DNA of 64,000 nucleotides from Montifringilla adamsi (lineage: Eukaryota; Chordata; Aves; Passeriformes; Passeridae). The notes under the pieces are model-generated. The model was not told where the DNA came from. It searched no databases and was given only the letters and a program-made list of their open reading frames with translations. How positions within the stretch are numbered: the stretch's first letter is position 1; each line of letters begins with the position of its first letter. Both the position numbers and the translations under genes were made by a program. The stretch is from NCBI GenBank assembly GCA_017590115.1, contig JAGGNK010008448.1, positions 2,296,794-2,360,793 on the forward strand, in the 5' to 3' direction. Below, in pieces: positions 13,101-22,975 of the stretch.

Positions 13101-15204
13101 TAAATAGAAGTCTTGGAATGATACCTTATAGAGGACTCTTTCTCACAAGTCCTCATACTAACTGTTTCACAAAGAGCTGTGGAAGAGGGACATAGCCCTC
13201 ATACTGGAAGCATGATACTACATTGAGTCATATAGTCAGGCTGAGCTTACAACACAGGGAATTAGCTCACTTATGCTCAAGTGCAATACAAAAGGCCAAA
13301 TGGTAATAATCTAGAAAAAATCATAATGTTTCTTATGATAAGAATTACACCCAGAGTGGGGAATTTCTCCCAGAAGGGGAAAAATCAAAATATTTAGAAC
13401 AAATAAAATAGTAGTACCTCTCCCTACTCCCTCCCCACCCCTCACATCCTGGAAGACATGCTATTTATGAAAGACTTGACTGGTGAGTCAGCTGAATGGG
13501 AACTCCCAATGTAATGAAGTGAGCAAAAGAGTTAATACGATTCTTGGATGTGTAAACCAAGACTCACAGGAGATTCTTGTGCTTGGCAGAGGTCTAATTG
13601 CTATGTCACATTAGGTGACAAGCATAACTGGAAAAAGTATTGAGGATGAATTAGAAGTTTCGAAGAAAAACAGAGAAAATGATTGAAAGTTTGTAAAATG
13701 TGTCCTCTAGTGAGTGCTTTAAAGATTTTAATCTTTTCCTCTTAAGAAGAGGTTAAAGGCTGACCTGAGCAAAGTCTGTCCTTGTCCACACAAGCAATAG
13801 GAATTGGATAGAAAAGGACTTGCAAACACAGAAATAATAAATTTAAATGGATGGAACTTTAAACTGGACACATTTAGAGGAGAAATAAACAGCCATTTGT
13901 TTAACTCCAAAGGTCACTAACCTTTGGAACAGTTTACCAAGAGCTATTGTATGTTCTTCATCACTGAAATCTGTAAATCAAGATTAAAGGCTTTTCCCAA
14001 TGACATGCTAGAACAAACTGGGATTGACTGAAGGAACTTTTGTGTCTTATAAAGAAAGACAGAACAGATGAGCAAAGTCAGCTGTTGTGGCACTCTTGGC
14101 TGTTCATCTGATCCATAAACACAAAGTAATACACTGCCGTGCTGTAAAGTGGTGTGCTGATAACAGGGTGCCTTGAAGAACAAGGTGCTACCTACTCTGC
14201 TGAAGTAGGTGCTGTTTACAGTACTGATCAGTGACCTGGGAAAAGTGCCTGACAACAATGAAAAAAAAATTGTCTTGAATGAGAATTTGGAGACAACTTA
14301 AGTCAGTTGAAACTTAGAACAGTCAAGAATAAGAGACATCATAAATGCAAATTGAATCAACTTTTGGGAATGATTTGTATGACTGCATAAGTGGCAGGAT
14401 ATAAAATAAACAATGTCATTATATAAATTTATGATACTTTTCTGTTTAGAATCCTACATTCCCTGCTTTTCAAATAAAGTCCATCAAGAATAAAAATTTC
14501 TGAAATTAAGAAAGCCAAAAAATCAGATGTTTATGGTTATTCTATTGAGTCTAAGATAATTTAAATGTTGATCATGCTTCTTCTTGTTTGTTATGGATAT
14601 CAAATATCTAATCTACCAAGTCACACTGTTCTTTGTTTGCTACCCTAATTTATACTCAGATGTTAGGTGTTGAGTGCAGTGTCTGACATGACTGTGTGAG
14701 CTCTGTAATTTGCAAATGAAAATAAGGGCCTGGGTACCTTTTTATGCCACAGTTTATAAGCCCAGCACCAAAGTATAATTTAAACTTAAAGCCAGCAATT
14801 TGCATTTTCCCCTTTATTGATCGGGACCCTATTATTAGTTGATTCTGAATTCTCCAGTATCATCAAGCCAAAGTTCCTGAAAAGCAAGCACATTTGGGAC
14901 TGAGGGAATGATTGTGAGCTAAACTGGAAAAAAAATAAAATCTTGGAAGCTTCATATCAGAAACTCTTACAAAAATTGCTTAATTCCTTATGTGTGGGTT
15001 GGAACCCTTACTGCCTTCATTTTAACTCTGCTATTAAGAGCTACAGAATTATTACCAAAACAAACCAACTTCAATCGTCTGCACTGACGTGCATCCCATT
15101 GTTACTGTGATAAAAATCTGACTGATGTTAGTAAAGCTGCAAGAATAGCCTGGTATCTGTTGCTAATTGTGCACACTCTGCCTATGTCTTGAAGCTAATT
15201 AAGA

Positions 15205-15243
<39 letters not shown>

Positions 15244-16034
15244 TGCTCAACTAATAGATGTACAAAACTTACTCGATTTAAAAAAAATTAAAATATCTGT
15301 ACTGGCTGACCAAGGCAAAAGAGAAGCCTAGGAAATGAAAGTTTTTTGTTCTAACTTACCCTGCATTTATGATGGTAGCTCCTTCTCAAATACAGCTCAA
15401 GCTATGATACACTTAGTCTCTCAAAGTAATAGCTCAAGTAACTTTAAGCTGTGTAATGTCAGTGTCTATTAAGACACTGACATTAAGTGAGAGTACTTGT
15501 AAATACAGTGTCATGTCAGTAGAATTGAAAGCTGCATCTGCTGTTAGCATTTCTTAGGAGCAGCAATTGAGAAATAAAGAGTGGTATAATCCTTCTGCTA
15601 ATTTACTATTGCTATTAGAAGTTTTGGGGGTCAGAAGATTCTTATTTTGTTGAAAGACATTCCCAAATTAATTCTTTTTAGGCAAATAACTAGAAGCTTG
15701 TTAAAGTAGAGACTCTTTTTAATCCAGTAAAGATACTCTATCATTGATCTGCCCAGTATGTCGTCTGCAAAAGTATTAAAATTCTCAGGAGAGGGTAACG
15801 GATTGGATGAATTCCTGTTTTGTTCTGAGTTGAAAATTCCTTAGAATTATAAACTGCAGAGTAAGGTAATGGCATTATTATTACAAGTAACAGACTGCTG
15901 GACTCAAGAGCATTTTAAAGAAATTAGATATGTATGCATTTTAAATTTGGTGAAAGTTTGTGTAATTAAATTTTGTCTGGAGTGTTTGATAAACACAACT
16001 GTGGTTTTTGTGTGTTTCAGGATTTTGCTCTTAA
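9975..16034 (+). CDS. RBP4: RBP4: plasma retinol-binding protein (complete, 5 coding exons)
   Basis: RBP4 is the secreted lipocalin that carries all-trans-retinol from liver stores to tissues, bound to transthyretin and docking on STRA6. Coding exons: 9975-10103, 10769-10905, 11036-11142, 12489-12701, 16021-16034; phases close exactly to 199 codons plus TAA. Residues 1-24 are a signal peptide ([10 protein letters not shown] core, cleavage after STA) and the mature chain begins ERDCRV. The lipocalin GxW motif is in [10 protein letters not shown] (residue 45 on). Six cysteines (28, 94, 144, 153, 184, 198) match the three conserved disulfides. [21 protein letters not shown] and [13 protein letters not shown] are hallmark blocks. 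The C-terminus is short (HNGFCS), without the longer RSERNLL-type mammalian tail. Frame and splice sites are intact. Expression is probably from the TATA-like promoter at 9735. It is divergent from PDE6C and convergent with FFAR4. Confidence 0.98.
10769..10905 (+). CDS. RBP4: RBP4 coding exon 2
   Basis: Acceptor TTCCTTGCAG, donor TCAA|GTAAGC; residues 44-88 plus two bases of Asn89. It carries the lipocalin GTWY motif and the [11 protein letters not shown] strand-loop. Confidence 0.97.
11036..11142 (+). CDS. RBP4: RBP4 coding exon 3
   Basis: Acceptor GGCTACAG, donor GGAA|GTGAGT; residues 89-124 plus one base. It contains WDVCADM and [19 protein letters not shown]. Confidence 0.97.
12489..12701 (+). 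CDS. RBP4: RBP4 coding exon 4
   Basis: Acceptor TTTCTTCCAG, donor AATG|GTGAGA; residues 125-195 plus one base. It codes [19 protein letters not shown] and the [13 protein letters not shown] strand. Confidence 0.97.
13491..14060 (+). mobile_element. Ancient CR1 LINE insertion in the RBP4 intron before the last exon
   Basis: A series of blocks is collinear with the 3' part of old CR1 elements shared with turtles and crocodilians: AAAAGAGTTAATACGATTCT and GGATGTGTAAAC (about 13527-13558), AGAAAATGATTGAAAG, AGAAGAGGTTAAAGGCTGAC near 13750, GGTCACTAACCTTTGGAACA and GTTTACCAAGAGC near 13910-13945, CATCACTGAAATCTGTAAAT and CAAGATTAAAGGCTTTTC near 13958-13995. It is heavily diverged with internal deletions, so the insertion is old. 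It matches remembered consensus, and boundaries are approximate. Confidence 0.7.
15209..15241. repeat. (GT)n microsatellite
   Basis: Uninterrupted GT dinucleotides, about 16 units, in the long RBP4 intron. A simple, probably polymorphic, repeat. Confidence 0.95.
15454..15485. repeat. Perfect inverted repeat: 14-bp stem, 4-base loop
   Basis: TAATGTCAGTGTCT (15454-15467) and its exact reverse complement (15472-15485) flank ATTA. The site is intronic in RBP4, about 540 bases before the last exon. Confidence 0.85.
16021..16034 (+). CDS. RBP4: RBP4 terminal coding exon (14 nt of CDS)
   Basis: Acceptor GTGTGTTTCAG at 16020; the exon completes Gly196 and codes Phe-Cys-Ser-stop. Cys198 is the sixth disulfide cysteine. 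The 3'UTR follows to about 16225. Confidence 0.95.
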
Positions 16035-16228
16035 GGACATCCAACCCTATGGAAAGAAGCCATGTAACAGCACCATGCATGTAAAGTTAACACATTGATC
16101 ATGTGTTCTCTGGAAAATGCTTTAAATGGGTCCATTTAGATTTTCAATATATTTATCTGAGCTGTGTAGCTTGCCTTGTTAATAAACCAATGAAACATTT
16201 TAATAAACTTGGATTACACAGAATGCAA
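16035..16228 (+). terminator. RBP4: RBP4 3'UTR and polyadenylation signals
   Basis: Two AATAAA hexamers at 16181-16186 and 16202-16207 follow the stop codon by about 150-170 bases, with a TG-rich stretch downstream. Cleavage near 16220-16228 is inferred. This gives a short 3'UTR of about 190 nt, typical for RBP4. Confidence 0.7.
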
Positions 16229-16490
16229 ATTGTATGCAAATCTGTACATATGTACACATTGGTTTCATTAGTGGCCTGTTATCTTAGTGCACTCTTTTGA
16301 ACTCGTGCCTGGTGATAATTGAGAATTTAATCTTGCTTTTTTTTAGTGGTTTCAATTTCTTACTAAAAGATTATTTATCATAAACCTCCAAGTATATGTA
16401 TTTTCTTTTCAACTACAACATAATATTTTCCCTATAAAATACTAGAAATCATTTAGAAAAGAGAAAGGAATTTCAGTGATCCTACTAATT
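16229..16490. other. RBP4-FFAR4 convergent intergenic gap
   Basis: A very short interval separates the inferred RBP4 cleavage site and the nearest likely FFAR4 poly(A) signal on the other strand. It is AT-rich and no coding potential was seen. Confidence 0.55.
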
Positions 16491-16493
16491 AAC

Positions 16494-16582
16494 TTTATTA
16501 TATGACTAATGAAGACATAAAAAATATGCATATTTTAAAACAACCGTTTTGCACATGACAATTAACCATTTATTTATTTATT
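16494..16582 (-). terminator. FFAR4: FFAR4 polyadenylation signal cluster
   Basis: On the minus strand there are three overlapping AATAAA hexamers at 16569-16582 and another at 16494-16499. A further one lies at 16786-16791, closer to the stop. These imply a 3'UTR of about 220-510 nt; which is used cannot be read from the sequence. Confidence 0.55.
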
Positions 16583-17003
16583 CTTTACTTGTTAATTCAC
16601 ATGTATTAAGTCCATATTTTTAATTTGAGATGGAACCAAACTGGTTGAAGTGTTTAATCAAGTTCCCTTTAAAAACTGGATTTTAAAAAAAGCAGATACT
16701 TTCTGAGGATGAACATTTTCACTAGAAAATTTAAAGTACTTAATTCAACTATTTTACATTCACCAAGTTCACTGCCATATTTCTATTTATTTCAGCAGAA
16801 GAGGAGAATTCAATCCCTTAAATTAAATTGTCCAAATCTTACTGGGGCAAAACAATGAAGTCAAGAGCATTTTACCTGCAAGAATTAAAAATACATTTTT
16901 TTTTCTTCCTCCTCTGGCATGTAATACTATAACATAATGACCTATGTGACCTGGGATAGCATAGACAAAATCCAAAGTGTGGCACAGCTCAGACTTTAAA
17001 TAA

Positions 17004-17411
17004 TTATCTGGTAATGAAAGACAAATGTGGCTGTTCATGGTTACTTCTTCTTGCAGTGGTTTCTGTACCTGCCCCATGCCTTTCAGGGTTCCCTGTACAA
17101 CAGAGAAGAATTTGCTGACATTTACGTCTGAAATGGGCAACATTATACAGAATTGGATTGACAGCAGAGTTGGCAAAAGTAAATAATGCTATCCAGAAGA
17201 AAACTGATGGCAAAATATTTAAATCTTTTTTGAAGTTCTGAACTAAAATTAAAAAAATAATTACTATTATTGGAGTCCACATAATGAAGAAAGAGATCAT
17301 CAACAGAAAAAGGGCTCGGAATAGTTTGTAGTCTTGCTGGGAAACACGAATCTGATGATGTTCTGGGTAGGCTAAACCAGCATTTAAACTTCTTCTTGAT
17401 GCTTTTGTAAT
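17004..17411 (-). CDS. FFAR4: FFAR4 coding exon 3 (terminal)
   Basis: Acceptor TTTTACTGCAG; begins ITKASRR (ICL3) and runs through TM6, TM7 (NSAVNPILYN) and the C-tail to the stop. It joins directly to exon 2 at Gln221, the same junction used by the short mammalian isoform. Confidence 0.96.
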   Translation of the reverse strand: MTKASRRSLNAGLAYPEHHQIRVSQQDYKLFRALFLLMISFFIMWTPIIVIIFLILVQNFKKDLNILPSVFFWIALFTFANSAVNPILYNVAHFRRKCQQILLCCTGNPERHGAGTETTARRSNHEQPHLSFITR

Positions 17412-20400
17412 CTGCAGTAAAAGAGAAGAAAGCAACTTTCACTGAAACATATTTCTACAAGTGAAAACGTAAATCTTGACATATGATGTTTTCTTTTGAA
17501 AAGTGACTACAAAAAACCACATTGCAGAATTCATTTGTACTTTTTGTCCATGGTTCCATTTCAAATGTTCTCACTTCACTAGCAATTCTTTTTCCACTCA
17601 GCTGTGAATTTATCTCATTAGGCAAAGTGGTTGTTCTTTTCATGGCTCTCTACCAGTCACAAATGCTTTCCAGCATAGAACAGTCTTAATTACTCATGAA
17701 ATCCCATTAAATTCAAATTATGACCTCATTTGTTCTATCTAAAGAAACCCATTGATTTTTTTTCACAAATGCAAACTGGAACATAGTTAACAATCCTGTT
17801 GATGTGCAAGAAGGAAGATGATTCAATTCTCTTATGGCCATGCTGATATTATAAGGTAGGTATTAGAAGGAGCATGAATTTATTACAATAATTTATTTTA
17901 AATGTGAATGAGATTGTGCATTGTTTTGTGTCACACTTAGCTTTTCAGACAGTAATCACAATTCCTTTCTATGAAATCTTACAGATCCTTTCAGTCACTA
18001 TAAAAATCTGTGTCTTTTAAAAGTAGTCTCTGATGTAATAAACAAGACTATGGGTAGCTTGGAAACCTAGTATTGTCAGGTGTGCATCATCTGTCATTAG
18101 GTAGAATACTGGACCCAGTGGGCTTGCAGAAAACTTGAAATCCTCTGCTCTACATCCCTGTCTTCCCTGAAGTTGGCATGACGCAATTAAGTTTGTTACA
18201 TTCATACCTCTGATGTAAATAAAATAAAATGGAAATATATAGCAAAAATTTGTGTTAAATAACTGAGATGCCACTTTATCCCCTGCATGCATAAGGAAGG
18301 GGTGTTTTCACAAGGCTTGATTGATCAAGGCTTTGATCAATCCTTAGGAAAGTCAAAAGGTAAGGCTCCACCTGCCACTCTTCCCTTTAGCAGAAACTAC
18401 AGGAAGGATAACACTAATACTAGCAACATTTTAACTTCCTGGTACAGGTAAGGATGAAAATGTTTAGAGAGAGAGAGAGAGTAATTTGTCATTCTGTTAG
18501 GAGTTTTCTGAATTTGTCAAGGAGATAAATACTCATTAGTAATCTAGACATCTTCTAAATATTTCAATAGAATGTAAGTGTATAAATTAAAACCCATGAA
18601 CCAAAGTGGGTTTCTTAGCAGCTTCTGAGGCTGAGAAGGGGACAGTATCACTAGCTGCTTCCCCGATTTAAAAGGAGCAGAGTATTCTGATGTCCTATGC
18701 ATGTAAAACTATGCCAGCTTGATGATCTTCTGCTGTACAATCTGGAATTCAGAAAGGAGGTTAACTCCTCCAAACAGTCCAAAACCAAGAGCTGTTCTCA
18801 GAGAGCACCTAACCTGTCTCAGAATGAAGGTTTCACAAAATGCAAAGGACTAATATCCACTTCTAATATAAAAGTAGGAAAACTGGGTTGTGTGCATTTC
18901 TCAGTCTCCACTGTTTAAAACTGCTACAGAATGTCCTCATCAGATATATTTTTATCTGTCCCATATAAATACCTCCTGTCTTTCCTGCAGGAGCTGCACA
19001 GCCTAGAACTAAGAATGCAAGAGTCACCAGGACTATGGCAAATAAGACACAACTGCTTCTTAAGAAGGTGTTCAAGAGAAATGGGGTGGCAGTGGTATGT
19101 TGTGGATCTCTTTTTGGTCTGCCCAGTATAGATACCTATCCTTGGCATCTGGACCACACTTGGACAAACAGGAACTTAGAAGTCAGAACTAAGATATCTT
19201 CCCTAGCTCTAGCCTCTGACAAAGTCTTGCCTGAGAGACAATGGAAAACCAAATAAATTACAAATCATGGCATCTAATCTATCATTTTTGCCAGGGTTCT
19301 GGGAAGTGTTATGTAAAAATAATAGTTTCAGAGTAAATTGTGAAGTACACATTTGCAGTAGTGTATATTTGTTAAAAAATGTCAGGTCTTGTATCTGTAG
19401 TCAGTCCTCATCATCCTCATCATCATCATCAATGTTGTAACGTGAATACATGAATGCTTGGCACTGCTTCCAGCAATACTGAGAATCATGCTACGTGTGC
19501 ACTGGAATAATGGAGCATTCTCACAAAGTGAGAGTCTGCTCTTGGGAATGACTTAGGGATTGAGACATTCTCCAGTTCAGTTCTGCTTGCTTCCTGGAGA
19601 GAGAGAATTTCAATTATATCTTGCTATGGGCCTCAAGCCTTCCTCATTTCAGGGGAAATGGTAATGTATTTTAGCATCTCTCTTAGCGAGTTAGAAACGA
19701 AACAGGAGCAGAGCAGCATGGGCATGTCTTGTAATCCAATATTCCTGCTTTTGGTTTCCAGCTCCCTATGTGCCATTTTGTTTTATAAATTTACCTGTAA
19801 TCTGGAGTCTGCAAGGACAGGACTCACAAACAGCATTCCTGTCCTGGCCTCTGACCAAGAACTGTGGCATTTCTTGGCCTGCAGTGTTTTGCAGTTCTTT
19901 CAAAGGACTCACTCTCCAGTGAGTTACTCTACACTCTTTGCCTATGTGTATGTGGTTGCAAGTGCTTTACTTCACTAGAAGACGTTCACCTAATGCATTT
20001 AGCTCCAGGTTATAGTGAGCTAATAGATAGCACAGAAACTACAGGCTGATGACTTTTACTACAAGTTTAAGTTTGATCAATAGGCAAGGATATGTGGAGA
20101 CCAGATTCTAGGTCCTAGGTTCCTTTTACACCTACACCCAGCTCTGGCGTGTGCATCCACAGCCCACTGGTGTTCAGCATTTTATCAGTTAACTCCTTGC
20201 TCAATAATCTTTGTATGTTGAGGTTCCTTTCCAAAACCTATAATTTTTTCTATATTCTATAAGAAGCTTAATTATCCAAAAAAGGAAGCAAGGATCTTGT
20301 GGGTGGTTGTTAAAAACTAGGCATTGCAGTGACTAGTTTGAAGTGCTTGGTTTGAAGATTTCTAGCTTTGTCACTGTGGTTTTGGATAGTTTAAAAGGAA

Positions 20401-22377
20401 ATTAGATGCTAATATAATGCTTGCTAGACTATAGGTTAAAACTCTGTGGTGCTGGGGGGCTTGGCTTATATTTCAGCATATATGTTAAACATCATCCACT
20501 TAGAAAGAAAGTGGAAGCAGATGGTTTAATTTACGGTTTTGTTTACAATATTTGAAATTGTGGAGGATTAAGTATAATCTAATGAGATCTGTGTACTGAA
20601 GACACATGCAGAAAGCCAGTAGATCAAAAAGTGGATGGGTTTTTTTCTAGTCCTGCCTTTCTCTGCTTTCTTACAAATCCCTTATGACGAATTTAGGCTC
20701 AAGGAAAGCAAAAATCTAGTTTTTAGTTATTTCAAATGCTTGACTCTTTCAGCATTTAGGAGATTGACAGTCTTTAAATATGAACAGCACATAAATGAAA
20801 AAGTGTATTTAATACTATACAAAAGAAGTCAAAGCATGTGTTGGGCCTCTGGAAATGTGCTGTTGAAGCATGTTCTTAATTGAAGTATACAGGCTGTTAT
20901 ATGCAGGTTGAAATACTCCTCATATCGCATACTTATAATTTATTAAACAAATTATGTTTGTTCCCTTTACATGTATTTGAAATTAGTGACAATATGCTGA
21001 TGCCTACTGTTTACCTCCCTTTCTTTTACAACAAAATTTAAAAGAGAAACATACCTGTAAGATTTTGGAGTAACTGATGACAATGATGAATCCTGGTATC
21101 ATAAAGAAAACAATGGCAAAGGTTGTATCCCAGACTGTTTCTCCTGCAGTGCTGGGCCAATCCAGAGTGCAAATTTGAATGTCCTATTTACAAAAAAAAT
21201 TAAGAAAAGTAATATTGTACCATTATTTTCAGCACAACATTGTTCTTATCTCCCTCTATGCTTAAAAAACAACTAAACCAAGACTAAACCAAGACTGTGA
21301 AAGCTTTCTATTTAGACAAAGCAGTTAAGTAATATATTATTTGATGGCTTTAAAAGCCCATCCAATCACAAATAGATATGTCCACAACTGGAATACTTCC
21401 ACTGACTTCTTATCAAATGGTAATGGAAACTTTAAAATTGAAACATACAGGTAATAATTTATTCAAGTGTCATGTTGGGTGCACTTTTGTACACATTTCA
21501 AAATATTAGGCAGAAAAATCTGTGCATGGCCATTTTGTATAGAGAGGGCTGTGGATGCAGGGCAACTCTCCCAGGATGCTGATCCCTCGGTAAGGGGAAA
21601 TGAGCTGAAAAGGGGATCTCTGAGCCGCACTGAGGAACGCAGAGAGACTCTCAGCCGATGCGCGGTTCCCACCTAACGGCACGGTCCGCGGGGAGAGCGG
21701 GCCGGGGGGGCGCCGGGGGAGCTCCGGGCGCAGCCTCGCAAGTGCCCGGCACACAGAGCGCTGCCCGCCCTGCCGGCGAGCTCCTCGCTGCCGCTGCCCG
21801 GCCCGGCCCGGCTGCCGCGGGCGCGCCCGGCGCTCGCCCTCACCTGGCCGGCGGGGCCGGGCAGCCGCACCACGGTGAAGAAGCAGCAGAGCGGGAGGGT
21901 GGCGAGGGCGGCCAAGCCCCAGATGGGGAGCAAGGCGGCGACCAGCACCTTGCGGCGGCGGAAAGCGGCGTGGCGCAGCCGGGCGATGCTGACGACGCGC
22001 TCCAGGCTGACGGCCGACAGGGAGAGGAGGATGACGGTGCCGCTCAGGCTCACCACATAGAAGAGCAGGTGGCAGAGGAAGTTGCCCAGCACCCAGGACT
22101 CGGTCCAGCGCACGACGGCGATGACGGGCATGGCAGTGATGAAGAGCAGGTCGGCGCAGAAGAGGTTGAGGACGAGGCAGTTGGCGGCGCAGAGCCGGCG
22201 GTGCCGCCTCACCAGCAGGCAGATGCCCCAGATGTTTCCCGCCAACGACAGCAGGAAGATGAAGGCCAGGGCAGATGACTCGCCGATGCGCAGGGCCGTG
22301 GCATTGTCGCCCCTGAAGTCCGAGAAGAAGGGGAAATAGGTCTTGTTTTCTCCTGGTGTGCCCTTGGACACGGGCAT
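17004..22377 (-). CDS. FFAR4: FFAR4 (GPR120): long-chain fatty-acid GPCR (complete, 3 coding exons)
   Basis: FFAR4 is a class A receptor for medium/long-chain unsaturated fatty acids, coupling to Gq and beta-arrestin in enteroendocrine, adipose and immune cells. Coding exons: 21844-22377, 21055-21183, 17004-17411, all phase 0, giving 356 codons (human short form about 361). The N-terminus has two N-glycosylation sequons (Asn11-Lys-Thr, Asn25-Ala-Thr) and FPFFSD. TM1 begins near residue 36. Arg90 in AVVRWTESW is the fatty-acid carboxylate-binding arginine of the family. Cys102 and Cys183 should form the TM3-ECL2 disulfide; SLERVVS replaces DRY; TM6 has FFIMWTP; TM7 has NPILY (306-310). The Ser/Thr-bearing tail (GTETTARRS..HLSFITR) fits arrestin phosphorylation. 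ICL3 lacks the 16-residue insert of the human long isoform. Convergent with RBP4; same strand as CEP55. Confidence 0.97.
17412..21054 (-). other. FFAR4: FFAR4 intron 2 (3.6 kb)
   Basis: Non-coding. It holds a short (GA)n run at about 18466-18482, a (CAT)n run at about 19408-19431 and a 10-bp perfect palindromic pair at 18319-18342. I saw no 48-base exon resembling the primate long-isoform insert. Confidence 0.7.
21055..21183 (-). CDS. FFAR4: FFAR4 coding exon 2
   Basis: Exactly 43 codons between acceptor TAAATAG and donor TACAG|GTATGT. It codes DIQICTLDWPSTAGETVWD (ECL2) and TM5 (FAIVFFMIPGFIIVISYSKI). It is too short and too far from other frames to be obvious as an open frame, and was placed by family alignment. 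Confidence 0.95.
21184..21843 (-). other. FFAR4: FFAR4 intron 1 (0.66 kb)
   Basis: A short intron between donor 21842-21843 and acceptor 21184-21185. The 5' part (minus strand) belongs to the CpG island; the 3' part is AT-rich. No coding function. Confidence 0.85.
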
Positions 22378-22500
22378 GAGGGTGGCCAGTGGGCATGAGA
22401 GACCCACCGGGGATGGTGGCACCAGCCCTAGGGGAAGGGCTGCGCTCCCAACCACCAGGGCGGCACCTGGGGTGCCCTCCCAGCACAGAGCCAGGGGATG
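21640..22500. promoter_or_regulatory. FFAR4: CpG island over FFAR4 exon 1
   Basis: GC content and CpG density rise sharply compared with the AT-rich flanks, covering FFAR4 exon 1, the start of intron 1 and the proximal upstream region. Promoter activity is inferred, with transcription on the minus strand; no TATA box is evident upstream of 22377. The high GC also creates long spurious open frames on both strands here. Confidence 0.6.
21844..22377 (-). CDS. FFAR4: FFAR4 coding exon 1
   Basis: Residues 1-178 (N-terminus to ECL2), donor CCAG|GTGAGG. The start is the ATG at 22377 (MPVSKGTPGENKT). The frame stays open upstream, but the only earlier initiation-like codon considered, at 22455, is GTG. 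Kozak context is weak (-3 C, +4 C). The exon is very GC-rich and lies in a CpG island. Confidence 0.9.
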
Positions 22501-22925
22501 GCCGCCATCCCCTCCCTCCTCTTCCTCCTGCCCCTGCTACCAAGGGCTCAGCCGTGCCAGCTGGGCGGTTTATGGCCCTCGCACTGGAGTGGAACAAGGA
22601 AGTGGGAGAGTAAACACGGTGGAGCTCACACAAAGGCGAGGCCGCAGTGCGTGGGGCGGCAGTGAGGGGCTGCCCGACACCTCCCTGGGCAGGGTGTGGG
22701 TCAGCACGCTGCCATCTCCATGCCCAGGCACCCAGGCCCAGCCTCCTCATCGAGTGCCAGCCCTGGTCTGCTCGGCTCTCCAGGCAGGCCCTGGCAGTGC
22801 CAGTGACCCTGGGAGGCCACTCAGTCTGCTCCCATCCAGTGGGTTATGCATGGCTTAGAAACATGGATGGCTGCCACACCACTCTGAGAGCTCTCCTCAG
22901 GAGCCTTGGATGACCAGACTAATCT

Positions 22926-22975
<50 letters not shown>

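Noticed and set aside
21658..22278. 206-codon plus-strand open frame
   Set aside because: It is antisense to FFAR4 exon 1, Gly/Ala/Glu-rich, and a by-product of GC bias.
21506..22750. 414-codon minus-strand open frame over the FFAR4 CpG island
   Set aside because: It is in another frame from the FFAR4 receptor and Pro/Arg/Ala-rich with low complexity; GC-rich DNA gives long chance frames.
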